Shown piece after piece: positions 15,855 to 24,993 of a DNA stretch of 64,000 nucleotides. Each line of letters starts with the position of its first letter. Positions within the stretch are counted from its first letter, which is position 1. The notes under the pieces are model-generated. The model saw nothing but the letters and a program-made list of their open reading frames with translations, ran no database searches and was not told the origin of the DNA. Origin of the DNA: Novosphingobium malaysiense (GTDB lineage Bacteria > Pseudomonadota > Alphaproteobacteria > Sphingomonadales > Sphingomonadaceae); assembly GCF_000802225.1 (NCBI RefSeq), contig NZ_JTDI01000007.1:124001-188000 (forward strand), written 5' to 3'. A program made the position numbers and the translations under genes.

Positions 15855-17891
15855 GTGGATTTCAGAAGCGGTAACGAGGGTCATGTGGCCAGCCACGATT
15901 TGAGCCACGACGAAGGCAGCCAGGTCTCGACGGAAGACCGTGACACCCCGCGCGAGACTGCGAGGAACGAAAAGGAGACGGGCAAGAGCCCGGCAATCGT
16001 GATGGACAAGACCGACACTGCGACCGCCGATCTGGTGGAAGCGCCCGAGACAGTGAAGAAGACGGGCAAGAGTTCGGATTCCAAGGCGATCCACGACCGC
16101 CGCTTCACGATCGTCACCGACGACAGCCGCAATGCCCTGCTGACCGATTTCGGCAAGGAAACGCTCGACGACCGCTACCTGCTGCCGGGCGAGAAGTACC
16201 AGGACATCTTCGCCCGGGTGGCTGATGCCTATGCCGACGATCAGGAGCACGCCCAGCGTCTCTACGACTACATTTCCAAGCTCTGGTTCATGCCGGCCAC
16301 ACCTGTCCTGTCCAACGGCGGCACGGGACGCGGCCTGCCGATCTCGTGCTACCTCAATTCGGTGGACGACAGCCTCGAGGGCATCGTCGCGACCTGGAAC
16401 GAAAATGTCTGGCTCGCCTCGCGCGGTGGCGGCATCGGCACTTACTGGGGCGCTGTGCGCGGCATCGGGGAGCCGGTGGGCCTCAACGGCAAGACCAGCG
16501 GCATCATTCCCTTCGTGCGCGTGATGGACTCGCTGACGCTGGCGATCTCGCAGGGTTCGCTGCGGCGTGGCTCGGCCGCCTGCTACCTCGACATCTCGCA
16601 CCCGGAAATCGAGGAGTTCCTCGAGATCCGCAAGCCGTCGGGCGACTTCAACCGCAAGGCGCTCAACCTGCACCATGGCGTGCTACTGACCGACGAATTC
16701 ATGGAAGCCGTGCGCGACGGCGCCGAGTTCGAGCTCAAGTCGCCCAAGACCGGCGAAGTGCGCGGCACCGTGAATGCCCGCTCGCTGTTCCAGAAACTCG
16801 TCGAGACGCGGCTTGCTACCGGCGAGCCCTACATCGTCTTCAACGACACCGTGAACCGCATGATGCCCAAGCATCACCGCGATCTCGGCCTCAAGGTCTC
16901 GACCTCGAACCTGTGTTCGGAAATCACCCTGCCGACCGGCCGCGACCACCTCGGCAACGACCGCACGGCAGTGTGCTGCCTCTCCTCGCTCAACCTCGAA
17001 ACCTGGGAAGAGTGGAAGGGCGAGAAGCGCTTCATCGAGGACGTGCTGCGCTTCCTCGACAACGTGCTGCAGGACTACATCGACCGCGCGCCGGACGAGA
17101 TGGCCCGCGCCAAGTACTCGGCCATGCGCGAACGCTCGGTCGGCATGGGCGTGATGGGCTTCCACTCGTACCTGCAGAAGAAGGGCATCGCCTTCGAAAG
17201 CGCGATGGCCAAGGCGCTCAACATGCAGATGTTCCAGTACATCAACCAGAAGGCCAACGAGGCCTCGATGCTGCTGGCGAACGAGCGCGGCCCGTGCCCG
17301 GATGCCGCCGATCAGGGCGTGATGGAGCGTTTCAGCTGCAAGATGGCGATTGCTCCGACCGCATCGATCTCGATCATCTGCGGCGGCACCAGCGCCTGCA
17401 TCGAACCGATCCCGGCCAACATCTATACCCACAAGACGCTCTCGGGTTCGTTCGTGGTGAAGAACCCCTACCTGCAGAAGCTGCTGGCCGCGAAGTCGAA
17501 GGATTCCACCAACGTGTGGAACTCAATCCTCGAGCACGGCGGTTCGGTGCAGCACCTCGACTTCCTCTCGCCGGAGGAAAAGGCGGTCTACAAGACCAGC
17601 TTCGAGATCGATCAGCGCTGGCTGCTCGAATTCGCCGCGGACCGCACGCCCTACATCGACCAGGCGCAGTCGCTGAACCTGTTCATCCCCGCCGACGTCG
17701 ACAAGTGGGACCTGATGATGCTGCACTTCCAGGCCTGGGAGAAGGGCATCAAGTCGCTCTACTACCTGCGCTCCAAGAGCGTGCAGCGCGCCGGCTTCGC
17801 CGGCGGCGTCGAGGCGGACAACACCTCCGAGGCCCCCAAGTTCGAGCTGGGCGAGACGACCGACTACGACGAGTGCCTCGCCTGCCAGTAA
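15855..17891 (+). CDS. nrdA: class I ribonucleotide reductase, large subunit
   Basis: A 678-residue R1 protein that reduces ribonucleotides to deoxyribonucleotides. Landmarks are ATPVLSNGGTGRGLPISCYLNSVDDSLEGI, split around the active-site Cys, the NLCSEI segment with two active-site residues, APTASISIICGGTSACIEP, YYLRSKSVQRAGF and a C-terminal redox tail ending ECLACQ (CxxC). After a low-complexity tail of about 75 residues the catalytic domain begins directly, with no ATP-cone module. The GTG at 15855 follows a GGGGG ribosome site; an ATG at 15825 is the alternative. The small subunit gene is 31 kb away. Confidence 0.93.
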   Translation: MDFRSGNEGHVASHDLSHDEGSQVSTEDRDTPRETARNEKETGKSPAIVMDKTDTATADLVEAPETVKKTGKSSDSKAIHDRRFTIVTDDSRNALLTDFGKETLDDRYLLPGEKYQDIFARVADAYADDQEHAQRLYDYISKLWFMPATPVLSNGGTGRGLPISCYLNSVDDSLEGIVATWNENVWLASRGGGIGTYWGAVRGIGEPVGLNGKTSGIIPFVRVMDSLTLAISQGSLRRGSAACYLDISHPEIEEFLEIRKPSGDFNRKALNLHHGVLLTDEFMEAVRDGAEFELKSPKTGEVRGTVNARSLFQKLVETRLATGEPYIVFNDTVNRMMPKHHRDLGLKVSTSNLCSEITLPTGRDHLGNDRTAVCCLSSLNLETWEEWKGEKRFIEDVLRFLDNVLQDYIDRAPDEMARAKYSAMRERSVGMGVMGFHSYLQKKGIAFESAMAKALNMQMFQYINQKANEASMLLANERGPCPDAADQGVMERFSCKMAIAPTASISIICGGTSACIEPIPANIYTHKTLSGSFVVKNPYLQKLLAAKSKDSTNVWNSILEHGGSVQHLDFLSPEEKAVYKTSFEIDQRWLLEFAADRTPYIDQAQSLNLFIPADVDKWDLMMLHFQAWEKGIKSLYYLRSKSVQRAGFAGGVEADNTSEAPKFELGETTDYDECLACQ

Positions 17892-17895
17892 GGCC

Positions 17896-18213
17896 ATGAC
17901 CAGAACCGCGCGCCTCCTGCCCGTAATCGCACTTCTCGTGCTGGCAGGGTGCGCGCGTCAGGTCGCTTCTGCCATCGAGCCGGACGCCCCGGGTTTCCTG
18001 CTGGGCGTATGGCACGGGTTCATCTTCCCGTTCGCGTGGTTCGTCTCGCTCTTCACCGATGTCTCGATCTATGCCGTGCCCAACAACGGCGGCTGGTATG
18101 ACTTCGGCTACTTCATCGGCATCATGTTCCTGGGCGTGGGCGCCCATCGCGGCAAGCGCGTGGTCTACCGCGAGCGCATCGTCGAAACGCGCGGGCCTAT
18201 CATCGATCAGTAG
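17896..18213 (+). CDS. small hypothetical lipoprotein
   Basis: A 105-residue protein with a signal sequence ending in lipobox LAGC (about residues 16-19). The mature part carries two hydrophobic, aromatic segments, GVWHGFIFPFAWFVSLF and WYDFGYFIGIMFLGVG, and a basic C-terminus. Starts four bases after nrdA and is likely co-transcribed with it. Proteins of this pattern occur widely in proteobacteria without an assigned role. Confidence 0.78.
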   Translation: MTRTARLLPVIALLVLAGCARQVASAIEPDAPGFLLGVWHGFIFPFAWFVSLFTDVSIYAVPNNGGWYDFGYFIGIMFLGVGAHRGKRVVYRERIVETRGPIIDQ

Positions 18214-18247
18214 CGACCGCCTGTCCGCCAAACTCAAGGTCCTGACA

Positions 18248-19981
18248 TCAGATAAGCGCGACTTCCTTGCCCTGCCGTTCGAACGGTGCCCGGCGCAGCA
18301 CCAAGGTACGATAGCTCGGCGTCAGCACCGTATCGACGCCCACAAAGGTCGCCATGCCACGCTCGCGTTCGAATTCGACGCGGACGTAGCCCTGGTGCAT
18401 GTTGTCGGTCCAGGTCACCTCGGGAATGTGCTCGGCATAGGCCTTGTCGAGCGCGCGCGAGGTCGCCTCGCCGAAGCCGCTGGAGATGAAGTCGCCCGGC
18501 GAGGAAATGCCCGCCGTGCCGAATTCGATGCCGGCCGGACGGCCTTCGTCGTCGGCCAGGTCGTTGATCCAGAAACTGTGGCTGTCGCCCGAAAGGAACA
18601 CGAGGTCGCCCGCGCCCGCCTTGCGCGAGAGATCGTAGAGCCGCTCGCGCGCCCACGGATAGCCGCCCCAGGCATCGGTGTAGTCGGGCAGGTTGTACTT
18701 GCCCTTCCACGCGAAGGCGACGGCGGGATCGTAGGCGAGCTTGGCAAGCTCTTCCTTCGTCCTGGCCTTTGCCAGCTTCTCGGAAGGATCGGGAACGAGG
18801 CCCAGCTTGACGACATCGGGCACCTCGACGCGGGCGATCACCATCGGGCAGCCGATGATGCGCCAGGGCTGGCCCTGCTCCACCGAGCGGGTAAGCGCAG
18901 CCGAAAGGTCCGCCTCGCACTCGGCCGAAAGGATGGGGCGGTCGGGTGCGCCGAGCACTTCCTTCTTGAAGCGCTCTGCCGATGCCGCATCGGTAATGGT
19001 ATCGGCATAATCCATGTAGTCGATCTGCCTGGCGCGCGCGGTGTGGCGCGTTTCGATCGTGTGCAAGGTGGCCAGATCGCCGAAGCTGTAGCCGCGCCAG
19101 AACTGCATGCGCGTGCGGCCCTTGACCTTGAGCCACTCGGGCTCGCGCACCGGCATCCATTCGAAATAGGCGCGGATCGAGGCGGCACGGCGCGTCGCCC
19201 AGTCGCCCTGCGTGGCCGGATCGTGGTTCTGCGCGCCGCCGACCCAGGGATTGTTCGCGCTCTCGTGATCGTCCCAGCAGGCGAGCAGCGTATGGTTCGC
19301 GTGCATGGCCTGTGCGCCGGCATCCGTCTTGTACTGCGCGTGGCGCGTACGGTAGTCGGTCAGCGAGACGATATCGTGCAAGGGATCGTGGACGCGCCCG
19401 ATCCTGCGGGCGACATCGGCGCCCCAACCATCCTTGCCGCCATATTCGTAGATGTAGTCGCCGGTGTGCAGCACGAAGTCGACATCGGCATCGCGCGCGA
19501 TCGCATCGTAGGCGTTGAAAAAGCCGAAGGCGTAGTTCGAACAGCTCATCAGCGCGATGCCGAGGCGGTCGAGCTGCCCCTCGGGCAGGGTGCGGGCGCG
19601 ACCCAGCACCGACAGCGCATCCCCGACGCGGAAACGGTAGTAGTAGATACCGCCCGGCTCGAGACCTTCGGCCAGGACCTTCACCGTGTAGTCCCGATCG
19701 GCGCCGGTGGAGAACGGGCCGGTCTTTGCGACTTCGGCAAAGTCCGGAGTGGTGCTCAGTTCCCAGGTGCCTTCGACGGGTGCGTCGCTGCTCAAGCGCG
19801 TCCACAGGACGACGCTGGTCGCATCGGGATCGCCGCTGGCGACACCGTGCCGGAAAATCGGATTGGGCGCGATGGCCTGCGCCAGAACCGCGGAGGGCAT
19901 CGCCAGAAAGGCCGCGCTGCCGGCCATGCCGGCCAGCAGGGCACGGCGGGAAACTTCGGGTTGGCGCAGGGGACGGGTCAT
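18248..19981 (-). CDS. phoD: PhoD-family alkaline phosphatase, Tat-exported
   Basis: A 577-residue periplasmic phosphodiesterase/phosphomonoesterase of the PhoD family, which uses metals to release phosphate from organic esters. A twin-arginine signal VSRRALLAGMAGSAAFLAM leads to a cleavage site near AQA (about 36). The PhoD N-terminal domain contains HGVASGDPDATSVVLWTR. The metallophosphatase core shows SCSNY, HTGDYIYEYG, WDDHESANN and LSGDSHSFW, supplying the Cys, Asp and His metal ligands. A TonB receptor follows upstream on the same strand, so the two may form a phosphate-starvation unit. Confidence 0.92.
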   Translation of the reverse strand: MTRPLRQPEVSRRALLAGMAGSAAFLAMPSAVLAQAIAPNPIFRHGVASGDPDATSVVLWTRLSSDAPVEGTWELSTTPDFAEVAKTGPFSTGADRDYTVKVLAEGLEPGGIYYYRFRVGDALSVLGRARTLPEGQLDRLGIALMSCSNYAFGFFNAYDAIARDADVDFVLHTGDYIYEYGGKDGWGADVARRIGRVHDPLHDIVSLTDYRTRHAQYKTDAGAQAMHANHTLLACWDDHESANNPWVGGAQNHDPATQGDWATRRAASIRAYFEWMPVREPEWLKVKGRTRMQFWRGYSFGDLATLHTIETRHTARARQIDYMDYADTITDAASAERFKKEVLGAPDRPILSAECEADLSAALTRSVEQGQPWRIIGCPMVIARVEVPDVVKLGLVPDPSEKLAKARTKEELAKLAYDPAVAFAWKGKYNLPDYTDAWGGYPWARERLYDLSRKAGAGDLVFLSGDSHSFWINDLADDEGRPAGIEFGTAGISSPGDFISSGFGEATSRALDKAYAEHIPEVTWTDNMHQGYVRVEFERERGMATFVGVDTVLTPSYRTLVLRRAPFERQGKEVALI

Positions 19982-20131
19982 TTTCTTGGCGCTCCTAGTG
20001 GCTTCAGCCTGTCAGTTTCGGCGCGACTCATGCCACGCCGGTATTGCGGTTTCGGGAAACGGAAACGCGGACCGGCTGTGGACGCCGGCCCGCTTCCCAA
20101 CACTCCCCCATGAGTGTCTGCGACGTGAGGA

Positions 20132-22552
20132 TCAGAAGTCTGCGGTAGCGGTAAAGATCATCGTGCGCGGCGCACCGATCCACGCGTATCCGCCGGAAAT
20201 GCCGCCGAGATAGTCCTCGTCTGTCAGGTTGTTGACGGTAAGCGCGAATTCGAGCGCCTTGAACGAGTCGGAGATCGCCTCGCCCTTCACGCTGACATTG
20301 AGGTCGGTGAGGAAGTAGTTCTCCGCCGTCCAGCTGTTGTCGGCATTGACGAAGCGGTTGCCGGTATACTTGCCGGTAACACCCAGAGTGACCGGACCGT
20401 AGGTGTACGAGCCCGATAGCACCCACATGTGCTCGGGAATGCCGGCCACGCGGTTGCCCGGCGTCACGCCCTGCTCGGCGTCGAGATCGGCGTTGCCGGT
20501 GCCGCGGTAGGTGGCGTCGATGTAGGTATAGGCACCGTAGAGGTTGAGGCCCTGCATCGGCCGGACGTTGGCGAGCAGTTCGAAGCCCTCGGAGTCGATG
20601 CCGCCGGCATTGAAGAACTTGCCGTCGCCTTCACCCAGGTAGTCGTTACCGGCCGACGTGCTGTTCGGCACGAAGATCACCTGGTTGGAGAACTTCGACT
20701 TGAACCAGGTCGCCGAGCCGCTGAACCAGCCGTTCTGGTAACGGATGCCCGCTTCCCAGTTCTCCGCCGTCTCGGGCTTGATCTCGGAAAGGTCGGCATT
20801 GTTGTATTCCAGAACCGAGTCGGTCAGCGCCTTGAAGTTCTCCGCATAGCCCGCGAACACATTGAGACCGTAGATCGGCTCCACCTGGATACCGCCCGAA
20901 AGCAGGACGTCGGATTTCGACTTGATGCGGGTGTCTTCGGTATCGCCGAACAGGTCGATGCGCTTGATGTGGTTGATGAACTGCTTGGCCCCGACATTGG
21001 CCGTGACCGGGCCGAACTTCACCGTGTCCTGCACGTACCACTTGAACGTGTCCTGCGGGTACTTGCGGCTGTACTGCGTCCAGTACGGCGTGGAGTCGTA
21101 GGCCGGGCCGACGGTGGTGTCGGTCACGTTGTGCCAGTCGCGCCATTCCTGGCGGTTGGTGTCCTCGTACCAGACGCCGCCGCGCAGGGTGTTTTCCAGC
21201 ATGCCGAGATCGGCATTCCAGGACGCGTCCAGCGTGCCGCCGGTGCGGTCCTTGCGGTAGTGCGTGTGACGGTAGGACTGCGCACCGATCGCGCCCGGCG
21301 CGTAGCAGGCCGGGTCATAGACCGCAGCGGTGGTGCCGCCGTAGGGGTAGGTGAGAGAGCCGGTGCATCCCGCATCGGGCGTGAGACCCACACCGTTGGC
21401 GTCGACGAAATAGAAACGGTTGTCGTAGCCGCCGTCGGGAAGGGGAAGGTACAGAACCGGCAGCGGGCTTCCGCCATTCACCGTGCCGGTGCCGGACAGT
21501 TCGCTTTCGGGATTGCCGAGGCCATCGTCCGTCACGTTGACCACGTACTGCGGCACCCAGTCACCGCGGCCGGCCATGTCGTGGTAGTAGGCCGCGGCAT
21601 GCAGGTCGAGCACGTTGCCGATCGTGGTGTCCGCCTTGAGGTAGGCGAAGAAGTTCTTGCGCAGCGTCGACCAGGCGCGGCGATAGGCCTGGTCCTGATA
21701 GGGCACGCCCGTCCAGTTCGTGGTGAGGCCATCGGTATGCGGGTAGAGCTGGTATTGCAGCGCCGAATAGACCTGGTCGTAATTGTCCTCGTGCGCGTCG
21801 TCGTAGCTCACGTAGCCGGTGACCTTGACCGGGGTGTCGATGATGAACTTGCCGGCGAAATTGTCGCGATGGTTCTGCGCCGAGCCGCCGACCCAGTCGG
21901 TCGCTTCCTGGTGCGAATAGGAAATCCACGCCTTGGCCGTGTCGTTGAGGAACAGGCCGGTATCGAAGCGACCGTAATAGCGGCTGGCCTCGAAATCGCC
22001 GACCGAGCCCGAAAGGCGCACGCGCATCTCGTCGAGCGGGTCGGAGGTCACGAAGTTGAGTGTGCCGCCGAGCGCCTCGTTGGAGAGCGAGCCGATGTCG
22101 GCCGTGCCCTGCGAAACTTCGACGGTGCGGATGTTCATCGTGTCGATGAAGCGGTTCGCCTTCGAGCCGCCGCCGTAGTTCGAGCCGCCGTTGGGCAGGC
22201 CGTCGATGGTGATGCCGACCTGCTGCTGGTCGAGGTTGGTCTGGAAGCCGCGAATCGAGACGGCGGTCGACCAGTCGTCGAAACCGAAGGCGTCGCCTTC
22301 CTGCACCTGCACGCCGGGCAGTGTGTCGACGAGGTCGAGCACGGAGGCGATCGGCGGCTGGTCCGCGATCAGTTCCTCGCTCAGGGCCGAGTTGTTGTAG
22401 GTAGCGCGCATGCCGGTGACGACGATCGTTTCGGCATTGGCGCCATCGGCCATGTTATCGGCGGCATCTTCGGCCACCGCCGGCGAAGCGATCGCAATTG
22501 CAGCAAGGCAGGTGCCGAGCACACTGGCGTTACGGATGTTCTGGAATGACAT
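20132..22552 (-). CDS. TonB-dependent receptor
   Basis: An 806-residue outer-membrane active transporter. Signal peptide about 1-27 (ends AVAEDAA), TonB-box-like ETIVVTGMRA (about 39), plug domain with LPGVQVQEGDAFGFDDWSTAVSIRGF and EALGGTLNFVT, then a beta-barrel ending in aromatic ATADF. It follows phoD's promoter side with about 150 bases between them, so it likely imports a phosphate ester or the product of PhoD. The ATG at 22552 has an AGGGGG site. Tandem 11-base repeats resembling degenerate PHO boxes lie about 50 bases upstream. Confidence 0.92.
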   Translation of the reverse strand: MSFQNIRNASVLGTCLAAIAIASPAVAEDAADNMADGANAETIVVTGMRATYNNSALSEELIADQPPIASVLDLVDTLPGVQVQEGDAFGFDDWSTAVSIRGFQTNLDQQQVGITIDGLPNGGSNYGGGSKANRFIDTMNIRTVEVSQGTADIGSLSNEALGGTLNFVTSDPLDEMRVRLSGSVGDFEASRYYGRFDTGLFLNDTAKAWISYSHQEATDWVGGSAQNHRDNFAGKFIIDTPVKVTGYVSYDDAHEDNYDQVYSALQYQLYPHTDGLTTNWTGVPYQDQAYRRAWSTLRKNFFAYLKADTTIGNVLDLHAAAYYHDMAGRGDWVPQYVVNVTDDGLGNPESELSGTGTVNGGSPLPVLYLPLPDGGYDNRFYFVDANGVGLTPDAGCTGSLTYPYGGTTAAVYDPACYAPGAIGAQSYRHTHYRKDRTGGTLDASWNADLGMLENTLRGGVWYEDTNRQEWRDWHNVTDTTVGPAYDSTPYWTQYSRKYPQDTFKWYVQDTVKFGPVTANVGAKQFINHIKRIDLFGDTEDTRIKSKSDVLLSGGIQVEPIYGLNVFAGYAENFKALTDSVLEYNNADLSEIKPETAENWEAGIRYQNGWFSGSATWFKSKFSNQVIFVPNSTSAGNDYLGEGDGKFFNAGGIDSEGFELLANVRPMQGLNLYGAYTYIDATYRGTGNADLDAEQGVTPGNRVAGIPEHMWVLSGSYTYGPVTLGVTGKYTGNRFVNADNSWTAENYFLTDLNVSVKGEAISDSFKALEFALTVNNLTDEDYLGGISGGYAWIGAPRTMIFTATADF

Positions 22553-22603
22553 TGATTGGACCCCCTGAGCGAGTTTTGATTCGAGGGGGTCATCTGGTCC
22601 TGT

Positions 22604-22658
22604 TTTCTGACGTCCTGCGGTCAGTTCAGCGGCAGTTTGCTGTCAGAAAGGTGACGAG
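22604..22658 (-). promoter_or_regulatory. tandem 11-bp repeats resembling degenerate PHO boxes
   Basis: Read on the minus strand, TCTGACAGCAA, ACTGCCGCTGA and ACTGACCGCAG follow each other without gaps. They are flanked by two weaker units. The 11-bp period and the CTG(A/C)C core resemble the CTGTCAN-N4 direct repeats bound by PhoB. It lies 52 bases upstream of the TonB receptor gene that pairs with phoD. Confidence 0.4.
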
Positions 22659-22768
22659 AATGTGTCCGCGGCCCAGCCGCGCCGCCTATGCTCTTCGCAG
22701 TGCAGCAAAACGCACCCCGCGCACGCCGAAGCTCTGCGGTATGGCTGTTCAGAATGCTGAGAAGAAAC

Positions 22769-22843
22769 TGGAGCGGGCGAAGGGATTCGAACCCTCGACC
22801 CCAACCTTGGCAAGGTTGTGCTCTACCCCTGAGCTACGCCCGC
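22769..22843 (-). tRNA. tRNA-Gly (GCC)
   Basis: A 75-base cloverleaf with encoded CCA. Acceptor arms are GCGGGCG and CGCCCGC, D-arm GCTC/GAGC, anticodon stem CAACC/GGTTG enclosing TTGCCAA (anticodon GCC), and T-arm GAGGG-TTCGAAT-CCCTT. All stems pair, with one G-T at the T-arm base. Confidence 0.97.
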
Positions 22844-23058
22844 TCTGGCGTTTCGGAGGCCTGTCGTACGCGACGTCAGGTCCGGGGTGGAGGCGCGCCA
22901 CTAGCAGGGGCTTTCGGGAGCGGCAAGAGGGGAATCGCAAAATTTTTTGCAGATCGCCCCGTCGTCGTGCCATGCCGAGGACTGCGGCGCGCCTTCGGAT
23001 GCATTCGCCCTTCACAAATGGCCCCGGAAATCCGATCTAGGGGCCGGACATTCAGGAT

Positions 23059-23985
23059 ATGGGAGCAAGTACCTTGGCCAGCATGGGGCTCAATCTAGAC
23101 GAGCAGAAGGCAGTCGATCGGTTCCGCAAGACGGTAGCCGAACCCTCGATGTCTCAACTGGTGATCCTCGATTTCTGGGCGGAATGGTGCGGCCCGTGCA
23201 AGGCGCTGACGCCCGTGCTGGAGAAGGTCGCCGCCGAATATGCCGACAAGGGCGTGCTGCTCGCCAAGGTGAACGTCGACGAGGAACAGTTCATCGCATC
23301 GCAGTTCCAGGTGCGCTCGATCCCCACGGTCTACGCCATTTTCCAAGGCCAGCCGGTGGCCGATCTCACCAATGCGCGCACCGAATCGCAGCTCAAGCAA
23401 ACGCTCGACCAGCTTCTGGAAAAGCTGCCGGTGCAGCCGGGCGGCGAACCGGCGAAGCCCGATATCGCCCCGCTGATCGCCATGGGCGAAGAGGCGCTGG
23501 CTGCCGAGGACGGCGAACGCGCCGCCAGCATCTTCATGCAGATCCTGGAGATGGCACCGGACAACGGCGAAGTACTCGCAGGTCTGATCCGCGGGCTCGT
23601 CATGGCCGGTCGGCTCGAAGACGCCGAGCAGGTCGTGAATGGCCTCGCGCCGGAAATGGCCTCGGATCCCCATGTCGAACGGGCGCGCACGGCGTTGGAG
23701 CTGGCCAAGAACAAGCCCGACGACAGCGAGCTTGCCGCCCTGCGCTCGGCCGCCGCCGAACGTCCCGACGACATGGAAGCCCAGCTGGCCTTCGCCAACG
23801 CGGCTTTCGCTGCGGGCGAGCGCGACGAAGCCGCCGACACGCTGCTGCGGATGATCCAGTCCGACCGCGAGTGGAATGATGGCGCCGCCAAAGCCAAGCT
23901 GCTGCAGATCTTCGAAGCTGTCGGCCTGGAAGATCCCTGGGTCTCGGCAACCCGGCGCAAGCTTTCCACGATCCTGTTCGGCTGA
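23059..23985 (+). CDS. cnoX: thioredoxin-domain TPR co-chaperone CnoX
   Basis: A 308-residue cytoplasmic chaperedoxin (YbbN/CnoX) that protects substrates from aggregation and hands them to GroEL or DnaK. The N-terminal thioredoxin domain has an intact WAEWCGPCK (about 42-50), the redox-active CxxC form found in alphaproteobacteria, and the cis-Pro in RSIPTVY. The C-terminal half is TPR-like helices (for example GRLEDAEQVVNGL, GERDEAADTLLRM). Next downstream, seven bases away, is a Lon-substrate-domain gene. Confidence 0.9.
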   Translation: MGASTLASMGLNLDEQKAVDRFRKTVAEPSMSQLVILDFWAEWCGPCKALTPVLEKVAAEYADKGVLLAKVNVDEEQFIASQFQVRSIPTVYAIFQGQPVADLTNARTESQLKQTLDQLLEKLPVQPGGEPAKPDIAPLIAMGEEALAAEDGERAASIFMQILEMAPDNGEVLAGLIRGLVMAGRLEDAEQVVNGLAPEMASDPHVERARTALELAKNKPDDSELAALRSAAAERPDDMEAQLAFANAAFAAGERDEAADTLLRMIQSDREWNDGAAKAKLLQIFEAVGLEDPWVSATRRKLSTILFG

Positions 23986-23992
23986 TCCCGTC

Positions 23993-24604
23993 TTGGCGCG
24001 CATCTCCATCTTTCCCCTGCCCGGCGCGGTTCTCTATCCCGGATTGCAGCTTCCCTTGCACATCTTCGAGCCGCGCTACCGGGCGATGGTGAGCGACGCT
24101 CTCGCGCGCGACCGGCGGATCGGCATGATCCAGCCGCAGCGCCCGGAGGAAGGCGCGCCTCTTTTCGAGATCGGGTGCCTCGGCCGCATCGGCGATGTGG
24201 AAGCTCTGGAAGATGGCCGCTTCAACATCGTTCTCGAAGGCGAGCAGCGCTTCCGCATCGTGCGCGAACTCGACGTGACGACGCCGTTTCGCCAGGTCGA
24301 GGCCGAACTGCTCGAGGAAGACGAGGACGAAGTGCTGGCCCCGGTCGAGCGGGCCAGCTTCGAGCGCGAGGCCCGGCGCTTTGCCGATGCCCAGGGCTAT
24401 GCGGTCGACTGGGACGAGGTCATCCGGCTCGACGACGTCTCGCTCATCAACGGTGTTTCGCAGATCGCCCCTTTCGATCCGGCCGCGAAGCAGGCGCTGC
24501 TGGAAGCGCCGGGCCTTTCCGCCCGCTGCGAACTGCTCGTCCAGCTCATGCAGTTCTTCGGCAGGGCCAGCAACGGCGACGAGGACGGCGCGACGCTGCA
24601 ATAG
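23993..24604 (+). CDS. LON peptidase substrate-binding domain protein
   Basis: A 203-residue protein made only of the Lon N-terminal substrate-binding domain, with no AAA or protease domain. Family motifs: ISIFPLPGAVLYPGLQLPLHIFEPRYR at the start, then IGMIQP and CLGRIGDVEALEDGRFNI. The domain fills the reading frame from its first residues, so a TTG at 23993, seven bases after cnoX, is the best start. The cnoX coupling hints at a role in protein quality control, which is inference. Confidence 0.85.
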   Translation: MARISIFPLPGAVLYPGLQLPLHIFEPRYRAMVSDALARDRRIGMIQPQRPEEGAPLFEIGCLGRIGDVEALEDGRFNIVLEGEQRFRIVRELDVTTPFRQVEAELLEEDEDEVLAPVERASFEREARRFADAQGYAVDWDEVIRLDDVSLINGVSQIAPFDPAAKQALLEAPGLSARCELLVQLMQFFGRASNGDEDGATLQ

Positions 24605-24651
24605 CGGCGCGTCATTTGGGCGAGCGCGTCAGCCCGTGCTAGGCATGGGAC

Positions 24652-24990
24652 ATGGATATCGATCCGGAGCCGTTTCGCAATACGCTGCTGGAAAGGCGCG
24701 CAGAACTGGAGCGCGAGCAGGCCATGGCCGCTGCCGATCGCACCCCGGTCGAACTCGACCAGGAGAGCGTGGGCCGCCTTTCGCGGATAGACGCGATGCA
24801 GGTGCAGGCCATGGCCCTGGCACAGGAGCGCCGGCGCCAGACGGAACTGGCGGCCATCGACGCGGCGCTCGCCCGCATCGAGGACGGCGAATTCGGCTAT
24901 TGCATCAAGTGCGATGAGGAAATCGCCCCGGCCCGGCTTGCGCACATGCCCGCGGTGACGACCTGCATTGGATGCGCCCGCGGCGACTGA
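24652..24990 (+). CDS. DksA/TraR C4-type zinc finger protein
   Basis: A 112-residue DksA-like protein. A predicted coiled-coil of two helices (about 5-75) is followed by the C4 zinc finger YCIKCDEEIAPARLAHMP...CIGC. Such proteins enter the secondary channel of RNA polymerase. It is shorter than DksA proper, and the acidic DxxDxA tip is not obvious, so it may be a paralogue with a divergent role. Convergent with the TPR glycosyltransferase gene, only a few bases apart. Confidence 0.88.
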   Translation: MDIDPEPFRNTLLERRAELEREQAMAAADRTPVELDQESVGRLSRIDAMQVQAMALAQERRRQTELAAIDAALARIEDGEFGYCIKCDEEIAPARLAHMPAVTTCIGCARGD

Positions 24991-24993
24991 GCC

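Noticed and set aside
15855..17891. Intein or intron inside nrdA
   Set aside because: All RNR motifs are contiguous and protein length is normal.
20429..22549. 706-codon plus-strand frame antisense to the TonB receptor
   Set aside because: Shadow of the receptor gene; composition is Val/Arg/Gly-rich with no domain.
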